A stretch of 64,000 nucleotides of DNA. It comes from a virus. The notes beneath the pieces are model-generated. The model was not told the DNA's origin. It ran no database searches and saw only the letters and a program-made list of their open reading frames with translations. Position 1 is the first letter of the stretch; every line of letters begins with the position of its first letter. Made by a program: the position numbers and the translations under genes. The DNA lies in the IMG/VR virus record IMGVR_UViG_3300009428_000004, positions 27,018-91,017 of that record, one strand, 5' to 3'. Below are positions 7,077 to 12,752 of this stretch, in pieces.

Positions 7077-7241
7077 TTAATCCTCAGTTTTTTGTAAAGA
7101 CCAGGTATTATTACCCATGTCTGTAAATTCTATACTGTCCCCAACCTTCCAGCCGGCTTCAATAAGAAGATCGTCTGGAAAATCAAGAGCAAGTGCAGTG
7201 GGATCATCTGGATCCTGAATAACTTCGACAGTTCTAATCAT
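7077..7241 (-). CDS. small AbrB/MazE-like protein, 54 aa
   Basis: The frame reads M-I-R-T-V-E-V-I-Q-D-P, then F-P-D-D-L-L-I-E-A-G-W-K-V-G-D-S-I-E-F. The element P-x-D-L-L-x2-A-G-W-x-V-G-D resembles the second half of a SpoVT/AbrB swapped-hairpin DNA-binding domain, so DNA binding is possible but unproven. TGATG couples it to the gene upstream. Confidence 0.7.
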   Translation of the reverse strand: MIRTVEVIQDPDDPTALALDFPDDLLIEAGWKVGDSIEFTDMGNNTWSLQKTED

Positions 7242-7519
7242 CAGACAATCAATCCGCTATTAGCTGAATGATATGCCTTAGTCACGACATCATTAGTCTT
7301 AGTGACGAACACGATGCCTCCTGTGTAAAACCTAACAGACTTGGGAGAATCTTCGCCTGTAACGCAGATACCTGTGCCAAATCCGACACCTTGCTCTCCA
7401 GATACTAGCATCTTAGGATCTCCCATTTCGAGCATTGCAGGACTTTCGTTCACATATTTGCCCACATATTCTCCAGCTACAGTTATCACTGTAATGATAT
7501 CATTTTTCTTAAAGCTCAT
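7241..7519 (-). CDS. conserved small beta-barrel-like phage protein
   Basis: A 92-residue protein beginning M-S-F-K-K-N-D-I-I-T-V-I-T, then A-G-E-Y-V-G-K-Y and D-P-K-M-L-V, ending K-A-Y-H-S-A-N-S-G-L-I-V. The spacing of strands suggests an SH3/Sm-like barrel. I recall homologues in many marine T4-like phages. Function unknown. An ATGA overl​ap links it to the upstream gene. Confidence 0.75.
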   Translation of the reverse strand: MSFKKNDIITVITVAGEYVGKYVNESPAMLEMGDPKMLVSGEQGVGFGTGICVTGEDSPKSVRFYTGGIVFVTKTNDVVTKAYHSANSGLIV

Positions 7520-7644
7520 TCTTCATCCTCTTCTTCATTAAGTTGTTCAAGTCTGACCTTCATCTCAGATATAAGAGCAAGTAGCTCTAAGCCAATGTCT
7601 TTATCCTCGCTTGTGTCAATGTTAATATTAAATTCAATTTTCAT
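7516..7644 (-). CDS. small acidic hypothetical protein, 42 aa
   Basis: A short frame starting M-K-I-E-F-N-I-N-I-D-T and ending in a Glu/Asp run; the middle is a leucine-containing helix. It is positioned in a coupled string and its stop overlaps the next ATG (ATGA). A GAGG lies 7 bases upstream. No function can be proposed. Confidence 0.65.
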   Translation of the reverse strand: MKIEFNINIDTSEDKDIGLELLALISEMKVRLEQLNEEEDEE

Positions 7645-7663
7645 AATTTACCTCGAAGACTGG

Positions 7664-7801
7664 TTAACCCTGTCCTCTATATTTTTTAAAACTAGCCTTC
7701 TTTGATTTATTCATTGAAGACATCTTTACATTTCTACCATTGCCCTGGGAAGTCTTTTTGCTATTCGACTCTGGGCGCCATCCTCCTAACGTTTTTGCCA
7801 T
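7664..7801 (-). CDS. small basic marine-phage protein, 45 aa
   Basis: A Lys/Ser-rich protein starting M-A-K-T-L-G-G-W-R-P-E-S and ending K-K-Y-R-G-Q-G, a pattern I recall from many marine T4-like phages. The charge suggests nucleic-acid or ribosome binding, which is inference only. AGGAG precedes the ATG. The gene follows the strongly structured 7820-7919 element, which would form its 5' leader. Confidence 0.75.
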   Translation of the reverse strand: MAKTLGGWRPESNSKKTSQGNGRNVKMSSMNKSKKASFKKYRGQG

Positions 7802-7819
7802 ATATTTCTCCTATCGGTA

Positions 7820-7919
7820 TGGGCTGTTGAACACGCACAGATTGATACTGTTTCAACTTTTCCCTCACTTCGGTGACAGTGAGGTTGGCGATTGTTTAAC
7901 ATTGCTGTTAAATAGCCCA
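7820..7919 (-). ncRNA. candidate structured RNA (four-way junction) in a leader
   Basis: This 100-base interval has no convincing reading frame and folds into a closed cloverleaf-like shape by exact pairing. Closing stem: 7820-7825 with 7914-7919 (6 bp). Hairpin A: 7895-7901 with 7906-7912 (7 bp, 4-base loop). Hairpin B: 7863-7869 with 7878-7884 (7 bp, 8-base loop). Hairpin C: 7826-7831 with 7852-7857 and 7837-7840 with 7848-7851 (10 bp with a 5-base bulge). The element begins five bases after one stop codon and ends about 19 bases before the next ATG. It lacks a 7-base anticodon loop and a T-loop, so it is not a normal tRNA. The strand is inferred from the surrounding genes. Confidence 0.5.
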
Positions 7920-7924
7920 AATTT

Positions 7925-8365
7925 TTAATTTACTAAACTCATGTGAAAGGGAAAGCATTTTGTAAACAAAACGTCTGCTAACCCCATCGCCTCTTTCTCC
8001 CATGGCTGGTTCTCATATTTATATCCACCAGCACTGCGCTTTTTCCACTGGAACTCTCCACTACTATTGTAGGATAATTCTCCACGTATGTACTGTCTCA
8101 CATGAACCAACTCATGGGCAAGTGTCTGCATCTGCTCAAGGAACGATAAGTTATCACCGTTCGACTTTCTCGCTATCTGGACTTTAGCAACGTTTTTATC
8201 ACCGAAACACAAGCCCATACATTCACCATCTAAAACCGTCTCAAACTTTATTATAAGCGACTTACTTCTAAGTCTATGCAGTTTGAGACTGACCAGCATG
8301 TTAGCGACATACTGATCAACCACTTTTGTATTCTTATGTCTTCCGACAAGAAAATACTCCATCAT
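7925..8365 (-). CDS. HExxH zinc metallopeptidase-like protein
   Basis: The 146-residue protein has the zinc-peptidase motif H-E-L-V-H in L-A-H-E-L-V-H-V-R-Q (about residues 88-97), preceded by a substrate-strand segment V-A-K-V-Q-I-A and followed by Y-E-N-Q-P-W-E-K-E-A, where the last Glu could be the third ligand. The layout is SprT/IrrE-like. Homologues are common in marine T4-like phages; the substrate is unknown. GAGG precedes the ATG. Confidence 0.75.
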   Translation of the reverse strand: MMEYFLVGRHKNTKVVDQYVANMLVSLKLHRLRSKSLIIKFETVLDGECMGLCFGDKNVAKVQIARKSNGDNLSFLEQMQTLAHELVHVRQYIRGELSYNSSGEFQWKKRSAGGYKYENQPWEKEAMGLADVLFTKCFPFHMSLVN

Positions 8366-8373
8366 ATACTACC

Positions 8374-8553
8374 TCAGCCTAAATGACCTTGACGAATCAA
8401 TTTAGGTATAGCTGAACTAATCAATGCTACACCAACAATACACCAAAATAAAGTTTGCATTAAGGGTGGTCCCTGTATGCCAGCTTCGGTTGCAAAGTCA
8501 TCAGCACCTACTGTGCCAAGTACTATAAAGATTCCTAATATAAATCTAATCAT
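8374..8553 (-). CDS. small two-span membrane protein, 59 aa
   Basis: Two hydrophobic segments, one at the N-terminus (about residues 2-16) and one at residues 33-50, flank a short acidic loop with D-D-F-A-T-E. The start at 8553 is fixed by an ATGA overlap with the gene upstream. A holin-like role is conceivable from size and topology, but no lysis gene is adjacent. Confidence 0.65.
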   Translation of the reverse strand: MIRFILGIFIVLGTVGADDFATEAGIQGPPLMQTLFWCIVGVALISSAIPKLIRQGHLG

Positions 8554-8744
8554 TTAACTCTCACAATATATGCTGGTTTACTGTTATCAAGAATGAGGTC
8601 TTCATTAGTGACAGGCTCCACGTAGTCTACCCACACCTCAGCAGGAATTAGATGCTCTTCTCGATAATCTAAAGCTTCTACTTGGTTGCGGAAGGTCTTA
8701 AGAACAGTCATAGCATCATCAGTAAGATTTCTTAGTACATACAT
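8550..8744 (-). CDS. hypothetical protein, 64 aa
   Basis: A small soluble protein starting M-Y-V-L-R-N-L-T-D-D-A. The ATG at 8744 is chosen because GAGAG lies eight bases upstream, the ribosome site used by many genes here; an earlier in-frame start at 8759 has none. It is the first gene of its promoter (8778-8805). Function unknown. Confidence 0.7.
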   Translation of the reverse strand: MYVLRNLTDDAMTVLKTFRNQVEALDYREEHLIPAEVWVDYVEPVTNEDLILDNSKPAYIVRVK

Positions 8745-8777
8745 AATATAGTCTCTCAATCATTCAAATCAGATACT

Positions 8778-8805
8778 ATTATAGCAGGTTTGGCGCCAAT
8801 GTCAA
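8778..8805 (-). promoter_or_regulatory. sigma-70 promoter, near-perfect
   Basis: TTGACA (8805-8800), 16-bp spacer, TATAAT (8783-8778) on the minus strand. Confidence 0.85.
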
Positions 8806-8813
8806 GCTTTTTA

Positions 8814-9281
8814 TCAAGAAAAGTTAAAATTTTCTACAAAGTCAGGGTAATCCACAGCCTCTTCGGGCAACATTTCACCATCTTTGACTCTAAACCTAGT
8901 TACCTCACCCGTAGATCGGACATACTCTCTACCACCATCAATCATGTTTCCATCTAGGAACAGACACTCATGATGTGATCTGGAATACCAGTACTTACCA
9001 TCTCTGTCTTTTACCATTCCAAACTGATATCTATCAGAAGTCTCTATCGCATCTGCGTCTGTAATCATGATTCGGGCATCATTAGCAAAAGGATTCTTGT
9101 ATAGTCCAAAGTAGCGATTGCCAAACTCTGGATGTGGACTCTCTCGGTAAAAGATATCTACTGGCAAATCGCTTGCCAATAGATCAGTTGTACACACGTA
9201 TTTGATAGACACGCCATCCTTGTTCTCGTAATAAGATATAGCTTTCTTTCTATCAAACACGGGTGCATGATTAATTTCCAT
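8814..9281 (-). CDS. conserved hypothetical protein, 155 aa
   Basis: A soluble protein starting M-E-I-N-H-A-P-V-F-D and containing G-N-R-Y-F-G-L-Y, M-I-T-D-A-D and S-H-H-E-C-L-F. The pattern suggests a single alpha/beta domain. I recall relatives in marine T4-like phages but no function. The start overlaps the end of the preceding gene by 11 bases. Confidence 0.8.
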   Translation of the reverse strand: MEINHAPVFDRKKAISYYENKDGVSIKYVCTTDLLASDLPVDIFYRESPHPEFGNRYFGLYKNPFANDARIMITDADAIETSDRYQFGMVKDRDGKYWYSRSHHECLFLDGNMIDGGREYVRSTGEVTRFRVKDGEMLPEEAVDYPDFVENFNFS

Positions 9282-9501
9282 TACGTTCTCTCCAATTCTT
9301 AAGGCTGTTATAACCTTGCTTGGGCTCTCTCTTCTTTCGAAGTTGTCGTATTTGTTTAACGCCTTTTCGGGCTATACGTGCCACATAAGATCGTCTGATC
9401 CTATCTGTTCTGGTAGGGCGTTCTAAATAAGGTTCATTGACGATTACGATTTCAGCTTCACTCTCTGCCATTTCAGCTAGAGCCTCTTCGACTTCATTCA
9501 T
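9271..9501 (-). CDS. small bipolar hypothetical protein, 76 aa
   Basis: The first third is acidic, and the rest is strongly basic (Arg/Lys-rich from about residue 28), which suggests nucleic-acid binding by the C-terminal half. No motif is recognised. It lies just downstream of the terminator at 9521-9556, so it needs either read-through or an unseen promoter. Confidence 0.7.
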   Translation of the reverse strand: MNEVEEALAEMAESEAEIVIVNEPYLERPTRTDRIRRSYVARIARKGVKQIRQLRKKREPKQGYNSLKNWRERNGN

Positions 9502-9520
9502 AGGAATTCTCCCCTTTCAG

Positions 9521-9556
9521 TAAAAAACCCCCTAAGACGATAAAAGCCTTAGAGGG
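9521..9556 (-). terminator. rho-independent terminator
   Basis: A 9-bp stem (9548-9556 with 9528-9536, one G-U pair) is followed on the minus strand by six U residues (9527-9522). Confidence 0.85.
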
Positions 9557-9618
9557 TCAGGTATAAGATAATTGCTTGGGTCCACGGTGTGTCGGGTCAT
9601 ATGTCTTACCTTATACCT
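9521..9618 (-). ncRNA. candidate small late RNA with its own promoter and terminator
   Basis: A late-type box CATAAATA (9627-9620) is followed within about five bases by a 9-bp perfect inverted repeat (9610-9618 with 9559-9567) that closes a loop of about 42 bases and then by the terminator. A 22-codon frame (ATG at 9600, stop 9532) with an AAGGT site lies inside and ends in the terminator stem, so the unit could be an sRNA or a leader-peptide device. Confidence 0.4.
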
Positions 9619-9619
9619 T

Positions 9620-9627
9620 TATTTATG
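9620..9627 (-). promoter_or_regulatory. late-promoter-like box CATAAATA
   Basis: One base differs from the T4 late consensus TATAAATA. It lies immediately downstream of the 72-aa gene and points into the 9521-9618 unit. Confidence 0.5.
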
Positions 9628-9630
9628 ATA

Positions 9631-9849
9631 TTAGATACGTGGTTCAGGCGCATCAAAGAACTCTTTGATGATATCAAGCTGATCTCTATAAGTGGCTATT
9701 TGGTCCAACTCCGATTCGATAGCCTCTAAGATATTAGAGTGTTCACCAATACCCACAGGATTTGCAAGATACACCTCAATGTTCATTCGATGCTTTTCAA
9801 TATGCCCTAATGCATGTTGATTCAGTGCTGTTAAAATTTGCTTTCTCAT
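9631..9849 (-). CDS. conserved marine-phage protein, 72 aa
   Basis: A helical protein with M-R-K-Q-I-L-T-A-L, V-Y-L-A-N-P-V-G-I-G-E-H and a final E-F-F-D-A-P. I recall this pattern from marine T4-like phages, without a function. It follows the tRNA-Arg gene by 20 bases. Confidence 0.75.
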   Translation of the reverse strand: MRKQILTALNQHALGHIEKHRMNIEVYLANPVGIGEHSNILEAIESELDQIATYRDQLDIIKEFFDAPEPRI

Positions 9850-9869
9850 ATTATACTCCGTTTCTATGT

Positions 9870-9945
9870 TGGTGCGCTTGAAAGGATTCGAACCTTTGAC
9901 CCTCGGTTTCGTAGACCGATATTCTATCCACTGAACTACAAACGC
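9870..9945 (-). tRNA. tRNA-Arg (anticodon ACG)
   Basis: The 76-base gene folds as a full cloverleaf on the minus strand: 7-bp acceptor stem (one G-U), anticodon stem T-C-G-G-T/A-C-C-G-A with loop C-T-A-C-G-A-A, giving anticodon ACG, and a 5-bp T stem with loop T-T-C-G-A-A-T. The 3' CCA is encoded (9872-9870). The D stem contains one G-U pair. Confidence 0.95.
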
Positions 9946-10150
9946 CTTATTAAAAGGTCTGGGTGCTCTTAACGCTTCCCTGCCTACTAAAGTGATCTGT
10001 TATTGATCATGAACTTTAGGGCTCCACGCTTCAGTGCTAACGCATCCCAGCACACGGACTACTGTCATCGGGTAATTTTTTTACAGTTGCGAAACTGCTT
10101 CATCTTCATATGCATTACCATTAGCATACTATTCGGTGGCAAACCGACTG
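9946..10150 (-). ncRNA. gene-free structured region beside tRNA-Arg
   Basis: About 205 bases lie between the stop at 10156 and the tRNA without a good frame but with dense pairing. Stem 9959-9966 with 10042-10050 (8 bp, one bulged base) encloses an extended hairpin: 9987-9992 with 10014-10019, 9993-9997 with 10005-10009, and 9982-9984 with 10020-10022. Two further hairpins lie at 10084-10097 (5 bp, 4-base loop) and 10133-10147 (5 bp). A competing stem, 10034-10038 with 10049-10053, excludes the large one. A degenerate direct repeat links 9963-9983 and 10034-10051. No known RNA family is recognised, and the strand is assumed from context. Confidence 0.45.
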
Positions 10151-10155
10151 GTTAG

Positions 10156-10395
10156 TTATGCGCCATACGCCCAATGGCCGTAGTCGCTGAGATACTTCTC
10201 AGCCGCAAAGTTAAACTCGATTTCAAGCTCACTATCGTCAAGCTCTGATCCAAAAACCTCATGCATAGTCATAGTGATATCTGCATCAACGAAGTTCCAA
10301 TTAATAGAATTGTCTGCTTCGTGGTTTTCAGTGGACTCAACAGCACTCCTAAAAGCTCTGTTAAATTCTTCAAGTTGATATTTAGTCATCATCAT
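10156..10395 (-). CDS. hypothetical protein, 79 aa
   Basis: An acidic, probably helical protein starting with three Met codons, then T-K-Y-Q-L-E-E-F-N-R-A-F; Trp and Tyr residues cluster at the end. No family recognised. GAGAG motifs precede the start and the promoter at 10429-10457 drives it. Confidence 0.7.
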   Translation of the reverse strand: MMMTKYQLEEFNRAFRSAVESTENHEADNSINWNFVDADITMTMHEVFGSELDDSELEIEFNFAAEKYLSDYGHWAYGA

Positions 10396-10428
10396 ATAGG
10401 TCTCACTCTCTTATCAAGTTATGTACAC

Positions 10429-10457
10429 ATTATCGCATATTACGAACCGTTTGTCAA
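10429..10457 (-). promoter_or_regulatory. sigma-70-like promoter
   Basis: TTGACA (10457-10452), 17-bp spacer, GATAAT (10434-10429) on the minus strand, upstream of the 79-aa gene and then the tRNA. Confidence 0.8.
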
Positions 10458-10466
10458 GTACTTTCT

Positions 10467-10640
10467 TTATAACTTTGGCACATCATCACATTGACAGAGT
10501 TTAGCTTCTTGCCTATCAATAAGCAAGTCTAGCTTTCGCTCAATATCATCACACTTATCCATGAACTCGGACAAAAGTAATGACATCTCATCATTGTTAA
10601 CCGCTGATTTAACAGTCGGGCTATTCCTCGATTTGATCAT
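10467..10640 (-). CDS. small hypothetical protein, 57 aa
   Basis: The frame starts M-I-K-S-R-N-S-P-T-V and continues as a charged helix with four Leu/Ile heptad positions and two Cys near the end (L-C-Q-C-D-D). AAGGA lies six bases before the ATG. It could form a short coiled coil; no function is known. Confidence 0.6.
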   Translation of the reverse strand: MIKSRNSPTVKSAVNNDEMSLLLSEFMDKCDDIERKLDLLIDRQEAKLCQCDDVPKL

Positions 10641-10661
10641 CCCTGATCCTTTCTTTTGTTA

Positions 10662-10856
10662 CTAGACGCTGATATCACGAGGTATCATGATACATTTGGC
10701 ATAGAATTTTGCCGTGTCTGATGGACTAGTGTTTCTGAGAACCTCTGTGTTCATATTCTTAACACGCTCACATGTCTCTAGATCAGGAAACACCATGTTA
10801 GGTGCTTGTACTGAGTACATTCCATTTACCATTAAGACAACTAGAAAAACATACAT
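10662..10856 (-). CDS. small exported protein, 64 aa
   Basis: The N-terminus is a plausible signal peptide or anchor (M-Y-V-F-L-V-V-L-M-V-N-G-M). The mature part contains F-P-D-L-E-T-C-E-R-V and a second Cys near residue 55, so one disulfide in the periplasm is possible. The gene just upstream encodes a similar layout with S-F-E-Q-C-K-R-V. AAAGGA precedes the ATG. Confidence 0.65.
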   Translation of the reverse strand: MYVFLVVLMVNGMYSVQAPNMVFPDLETCERVKNMNTEVLRNTSPSDTAKFYAKCIMIPRDISV

Positions 10857-10857
10857 T

Positions 10858-11007
10858 CTAATTCCTTTCTTTTATAACTCTTTTACATTGTTCAAAACTT
10901 CTCATACTGTATCTTACACCATATAAATCGTCTGTATTCTTCACTGAGAAGGATAACCATAACATTAACAAAACTCGAAGTATCCAAACTCCATTTTCTC
11001 GATTCAT
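10858..11007 (-). CDS. small exported protein, 49 aa, possible paralogue
   Basis: Residues 7-21 form a hydrophobic signal or anchor, followed by a short mature region ending S-F-E-Q-C-K-R-V-I-K. The end matches the D-L-E-T-C-E-R-V motif of the next gene, which suggests a duplicated pair. The ribosome site is poor, so the start is uncertain; the stop lies just before the downstream ATG. Confidence 0.5.
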   Translation of the reverse strand: MNRENGVWILRVLLMLWLSFSVKNTDDLYGVRYSMRSFEQCKRVIKERN

Positions 11008-11034
11008 ATTTATCTTTTGTAGTCATACGTAAAT

Positions 11035-11111
11035 TGGCGTCCCCTGCAAGATTCGAACTTGCGACCTACGGCTTAGAAGGCCGTTGCTCTATCCAACTGA
11101 GCTAAGGAGAC
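11035..11111 (-). tRNA. tRNA-Arg (anticodon TCT)
   Basis: The 77-base gene forms a canonical cloverleaf on the minus strand: 7-bp acceptor, D stem G-C-T-C/G-A-G-C, anticodon stem A-C-G-G-C/G-C-C-G-T with loop C-T-T-C-T-A-A, and a perfect 5-bp T stem. The CCA end is encoded (11037-11035). TCT reads AGA/AGG codons. Confidence 0.97.
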
Positions 11112-11117
11112 TAAAAT

Positions 11118-11228
11118 TCATCCTAGTCTCTTTAACCAGTATTCGCTGAAGAGGGACGGGTGACACTGTTCATAGTATCTATTACCCGCCCATTTTTTGA
11201 TTTCTTCTAGAACCATAGATTCTAACAT
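11118..11228 (-). CDS. small hypothetical protein, about 36 aa
   Basis: After the stop of the HD-domain gene, the frame from ATG 11228 reads M-L-E-S-M-V-L-E-E-I-K-K-W and ends Y-W-L-K-R-L-G, with two Cys/His residues in Q-C-H-P. The longer upstream frame runs across the HD gene and is not credible. The ribosome site is weak; ATG 11216 is an alternative. Confidence 0.5.
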   Translation of the reverse strand: MLESMVLEEIKKWAGNRYYEQCHPSLFSEYWLKRLG

Positions 11229-11235
11229 TTCGTCT

Positions 11236-11754
11236 TTATACAAGAGGCGTTCCTTTCTGCTCTTCCCAAATGTGGGTAGTTCCCATTGCTTCAAGCAATG
11301 CAATAGTTTCTGCCTTAAAGACAATCCAAAAGTTAGGATCGTTAGCTTCAATAGTAGTTGCATTGTGCATCATGTCAAAAGTCTTGATCACCCTAATCAA
11401 CCAAGGGGCAGCCGCAAGTCTTGCCTGACACAACTCTTTTCTAACAGCCCTGTTTCCAACGAAGCTAGGAGTCTTAGTCAAGTACCAAACACCTTCAGCA
11501 ACTTCTTTACTGAAACGCTCAACGATGTTCTCTTCAGTAGCAGGAGTATCTTCAACAGTATCGTGAAGAAGAGCGATCTGTATTGCTGTAATAACGATCT
11601 CTTCTTCAGTCTCTTGCTCGTCTAGATAAGCCTCAACAAGATCAGCAACAGCGATTGGATGCTCAATATAAGCTCCACCGTTGTACTTTCTTGTCTGCCC
11701 CTCATGCATCTCAGTGGCAAATTCTAACGCTTCAACAAAGGTATTCTTCAACAT
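11236..11754 (-). CDS. HD-domain (p)ppGpp hydrolase-like protein (MESH1/SpoT type)
   Basis: The 172-residue protein shows the metal-binding set of small SpoT/MESH1-type hydrolases: H17 in H-E-G-Q-T-R-K, H32 in E-H-P, the H64-D65 pair in L-L-H-D-T-V-E-D-T and D127 in F-D-M-M-H-N. The family removes the 3' pyrophosphate of ppGpp. No synthetase or regulatory domain is attached. I start at ATG 11754 because GAGAG lies five bases upstream; the longest frame starts at 11790 inside the promoter. In infection it could blunt the stringent response; other nucleotide substrates are possible. Confidence 0.85.
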   Translation of the reverse strand: MLKNTFVEALEFATEMHEGQTRKYNGGAYIEHPIAVADLVEAYLDEQETEEEIVITAIQIALLHDTVEDTPATEENIVERFSKEVAEGVWYLTKTPSFVGNRAVRKELCQARLAAAPWLIRVIKTFDMMHNATTIEANDPNFWIVFKAETIALLEAMGTTHIWEEQKGTPLV

Positions 11755-11778
11755 ATTAACTCTCTCAATTAGATGTCT

Positions 11779-11807
11779 ATTATACGACATCCGAGGTGTA
11801 TTGTCAA
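11779..11807 (-). promoter_or_regulatory. perfect sigma-70 promoter for the HD-domain gene
   Basis: TTGACA (11807-11802), 17-bp spacer, TATAAT (11784-11779) on the minus strand. Confidence 0.9.
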
Positions 11808-11837
11808 GAACTTTTTCGGAATTCTTGACTTTTTTTA

Positions 11838-12176
11838 TCAGAGGTATCTAGGACCAGTCCACTGGATTGTGTAACCACCGTCTATCACATTTCCACGTGG
11901 CTTGTTTCTCGCAGGAGCATTGTAACCAGCGGCTTTCAATATATCACCTTGCTTGAACAACTTATCAGTAGTGACTTTAACAACAAAGCCCCAAACACTG
12001 CCTCTGCTGAGAATCTTGATATACTTCTGTCCTTCAGTGACAGAGAGACCTTCATTAAACTCAGCGATCATCTTCTTGTTAACATCAGTCAACTCATAGT
12101 CAGCAGAACGACTTGTCCACTTAAGGTAGTCAGTTTTGATTGCTTCGATCAGTGTTTCAATTTGCTCATTCATCAT
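11838..12176 (-). CDS. conserved phage protein, 112 aa
   Basis: The protein contains K-M-I-A-E-F-N-E-G-L, K-Y-I-K-I-L, W-G-F-V-V-K and the ending G-G-Y-T-I-Q-W-T-G-P-R-Y-L. I recall close relatives in a wide range of T4-like phages, always as a hypothetical protein. The aromatic C-terminus suggests a compact beta domain. ATG 12176 has GAGAG at good spacing, whereas the longer start at 12191 does not. Confidence 0.8.
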   Translation of the reverse strand: MMNEQIETLIEAIKTDYLKWTSRSADYELTDVNKKMIAEFNEGLSVTEGQKYIKILSRGSVWGFVVKVTTDKLFKQGDILKAAGYNAPARNKPRGNVIDGGYTIQWTGPRYL

Positions 12177-12210
12177 AATATACTCTCTCATTTCTTTAGT
12201 TTATACAAGT

Positions 12211-12238
12211 ATTATAGCATGGATGGCAGTAATGTCAA
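12211..12238 (-). promoter_or_regulatory. sigma-70 promoter, consensus boxes
   Basis: TTGACA (12238-12233), 16-bp spacer, TATAAT (12216-12211) on the minus strand. Its -35 end lies in the repeat shared with 12746-12771. Confidence 0.85.
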
Positions 12239-12257
12239 CCATTATTTTCACTTTTTT
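12232..12257. repeat. 26-bp direct repeat, copy 1 (copy 2 at 12746-12771)
   Basis: The same 26 bases occur at 12746-12771. On the minus strand each copy consists of an A-rich, UP-element-like tract followed by the -35 box. In both cases the copy also overlaps the stop region of the gene upstream. Confidence 0.85.
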
Positions 12258-12376
12258 TCATCTTTTTTACATAGCATATCAGAAGCTTTTGTTTCCCACA
12301 TGAAGGGAAATAGACCATGCACAATAAGGACTCCAGCGATGGACCACCCATGGATAAGGTGTTTAACATAAGACAT
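12248..12376 (-). CDS. small membrane protein, 42 aa (DUF6356-like)
   Basis: One hydrophobic segment (about residues 11-27) contains G-V-L-I-V-H-G-L-F-P-F and is followed by W-E-T-K-A-S-D. The H-G-L-F-P-F-x-W-E-T pattern resembles small DUF6356-type proteins as I remember them. The stop lies inside the A-rich repeat upstream of the next promoter. Function unknown. Confidence 0.65.
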   Translation of the reverse strand: MSYVKHLIHGWSIAGVLIVHGLFPFMWETKASDMLCKKDEKK

Positions 12377-12427
12377 CTCTATCTCTTTTAGGTGTTTCAC
12401 TGGTAATCTCCCTTGGTGGCTCTATTG

Positions 12428-12694
12428 CTATTTAGCGTTCTTACTAGAACTATATAGGGCAAAGTTGTTGAATATCACAATCGCTGACTCAAGTAGTTCA
12501 CTGGCACCTTCATCAGTATCAAAGCCCTCTTCTGAAGCAAAGTCAACTGAAGAAGAGGCATACACAGCATCAGCGAAACCTCCGTTTTCGAAAATAACAT
12601 TGGCTAGGTCATTGGCGTCTGAACTCGAGGCTACAATGCCTGCTTCATCCCAAAGTTGGACTTGACTCTCTGAGGCGCTTATATAGTTGATCAT
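12428..12694 (-). CDS. acidic hypothetical protein, 88 aa
   Basis: A Ser/Ala/Glu/Asp-rich protein with few basic residues, starting M-I-N-Y-I-S-A-S-E-S-Q-V. It could be a DNA mimic by charge, but it is too hydrophobic to be sure. It has its own promoter at 12724-12752. No family recognised. Confidence 0.65.
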   Translation of the reverse strand: MINYISASESQVQLWDEAGIVASSSDANDLANVIFENGGFADAVYASSSVDFASEEGFDTDEGASELLESAIVIFNNFALYSSSKNAK

Positions 12695-12723
12695 AGTATC
12701 ATCTTTCTCTTTATTACTCTTAT

Positions 12724-12752
12724 ACTATAAACCAACTATTGGTTGATGTCAA
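12724..12752 (-). promoter_or_regulatory. sigma-70-like promoter
   Basis: TTGACA (12752-12747), 17-bp spacer, TATAGT (12729-12724) on the minus strand; shares the upstream A-tract repeat with 12211-12238. Confidence 0.8.

Noticed and set aside
7820-7919. Possible long-variable-arm tRNA
   Set aside because: The closed cloverleaf suggests a tRNA, but no arm has a 7-base anticodon loop and no T-loop of TTC-R-A type is present; kept only as an unknown structured RNA.
9955-10075. Partial similarity to RNase P RNA (TAAGAGC and AGTCCG words)
   Set aside because: Only isolated short words match; the 3' conserved regions and pseudoknot partners are absent.
10076-10097. Cobalamin-riboswitch-like core (CGCAACTGTAA on the minus strand)
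   Set aside because: The short core matches, but the flanking conserved stems and the final B12 box are missing, and the next feature downstream is a tRNA, not a B12-related gene.
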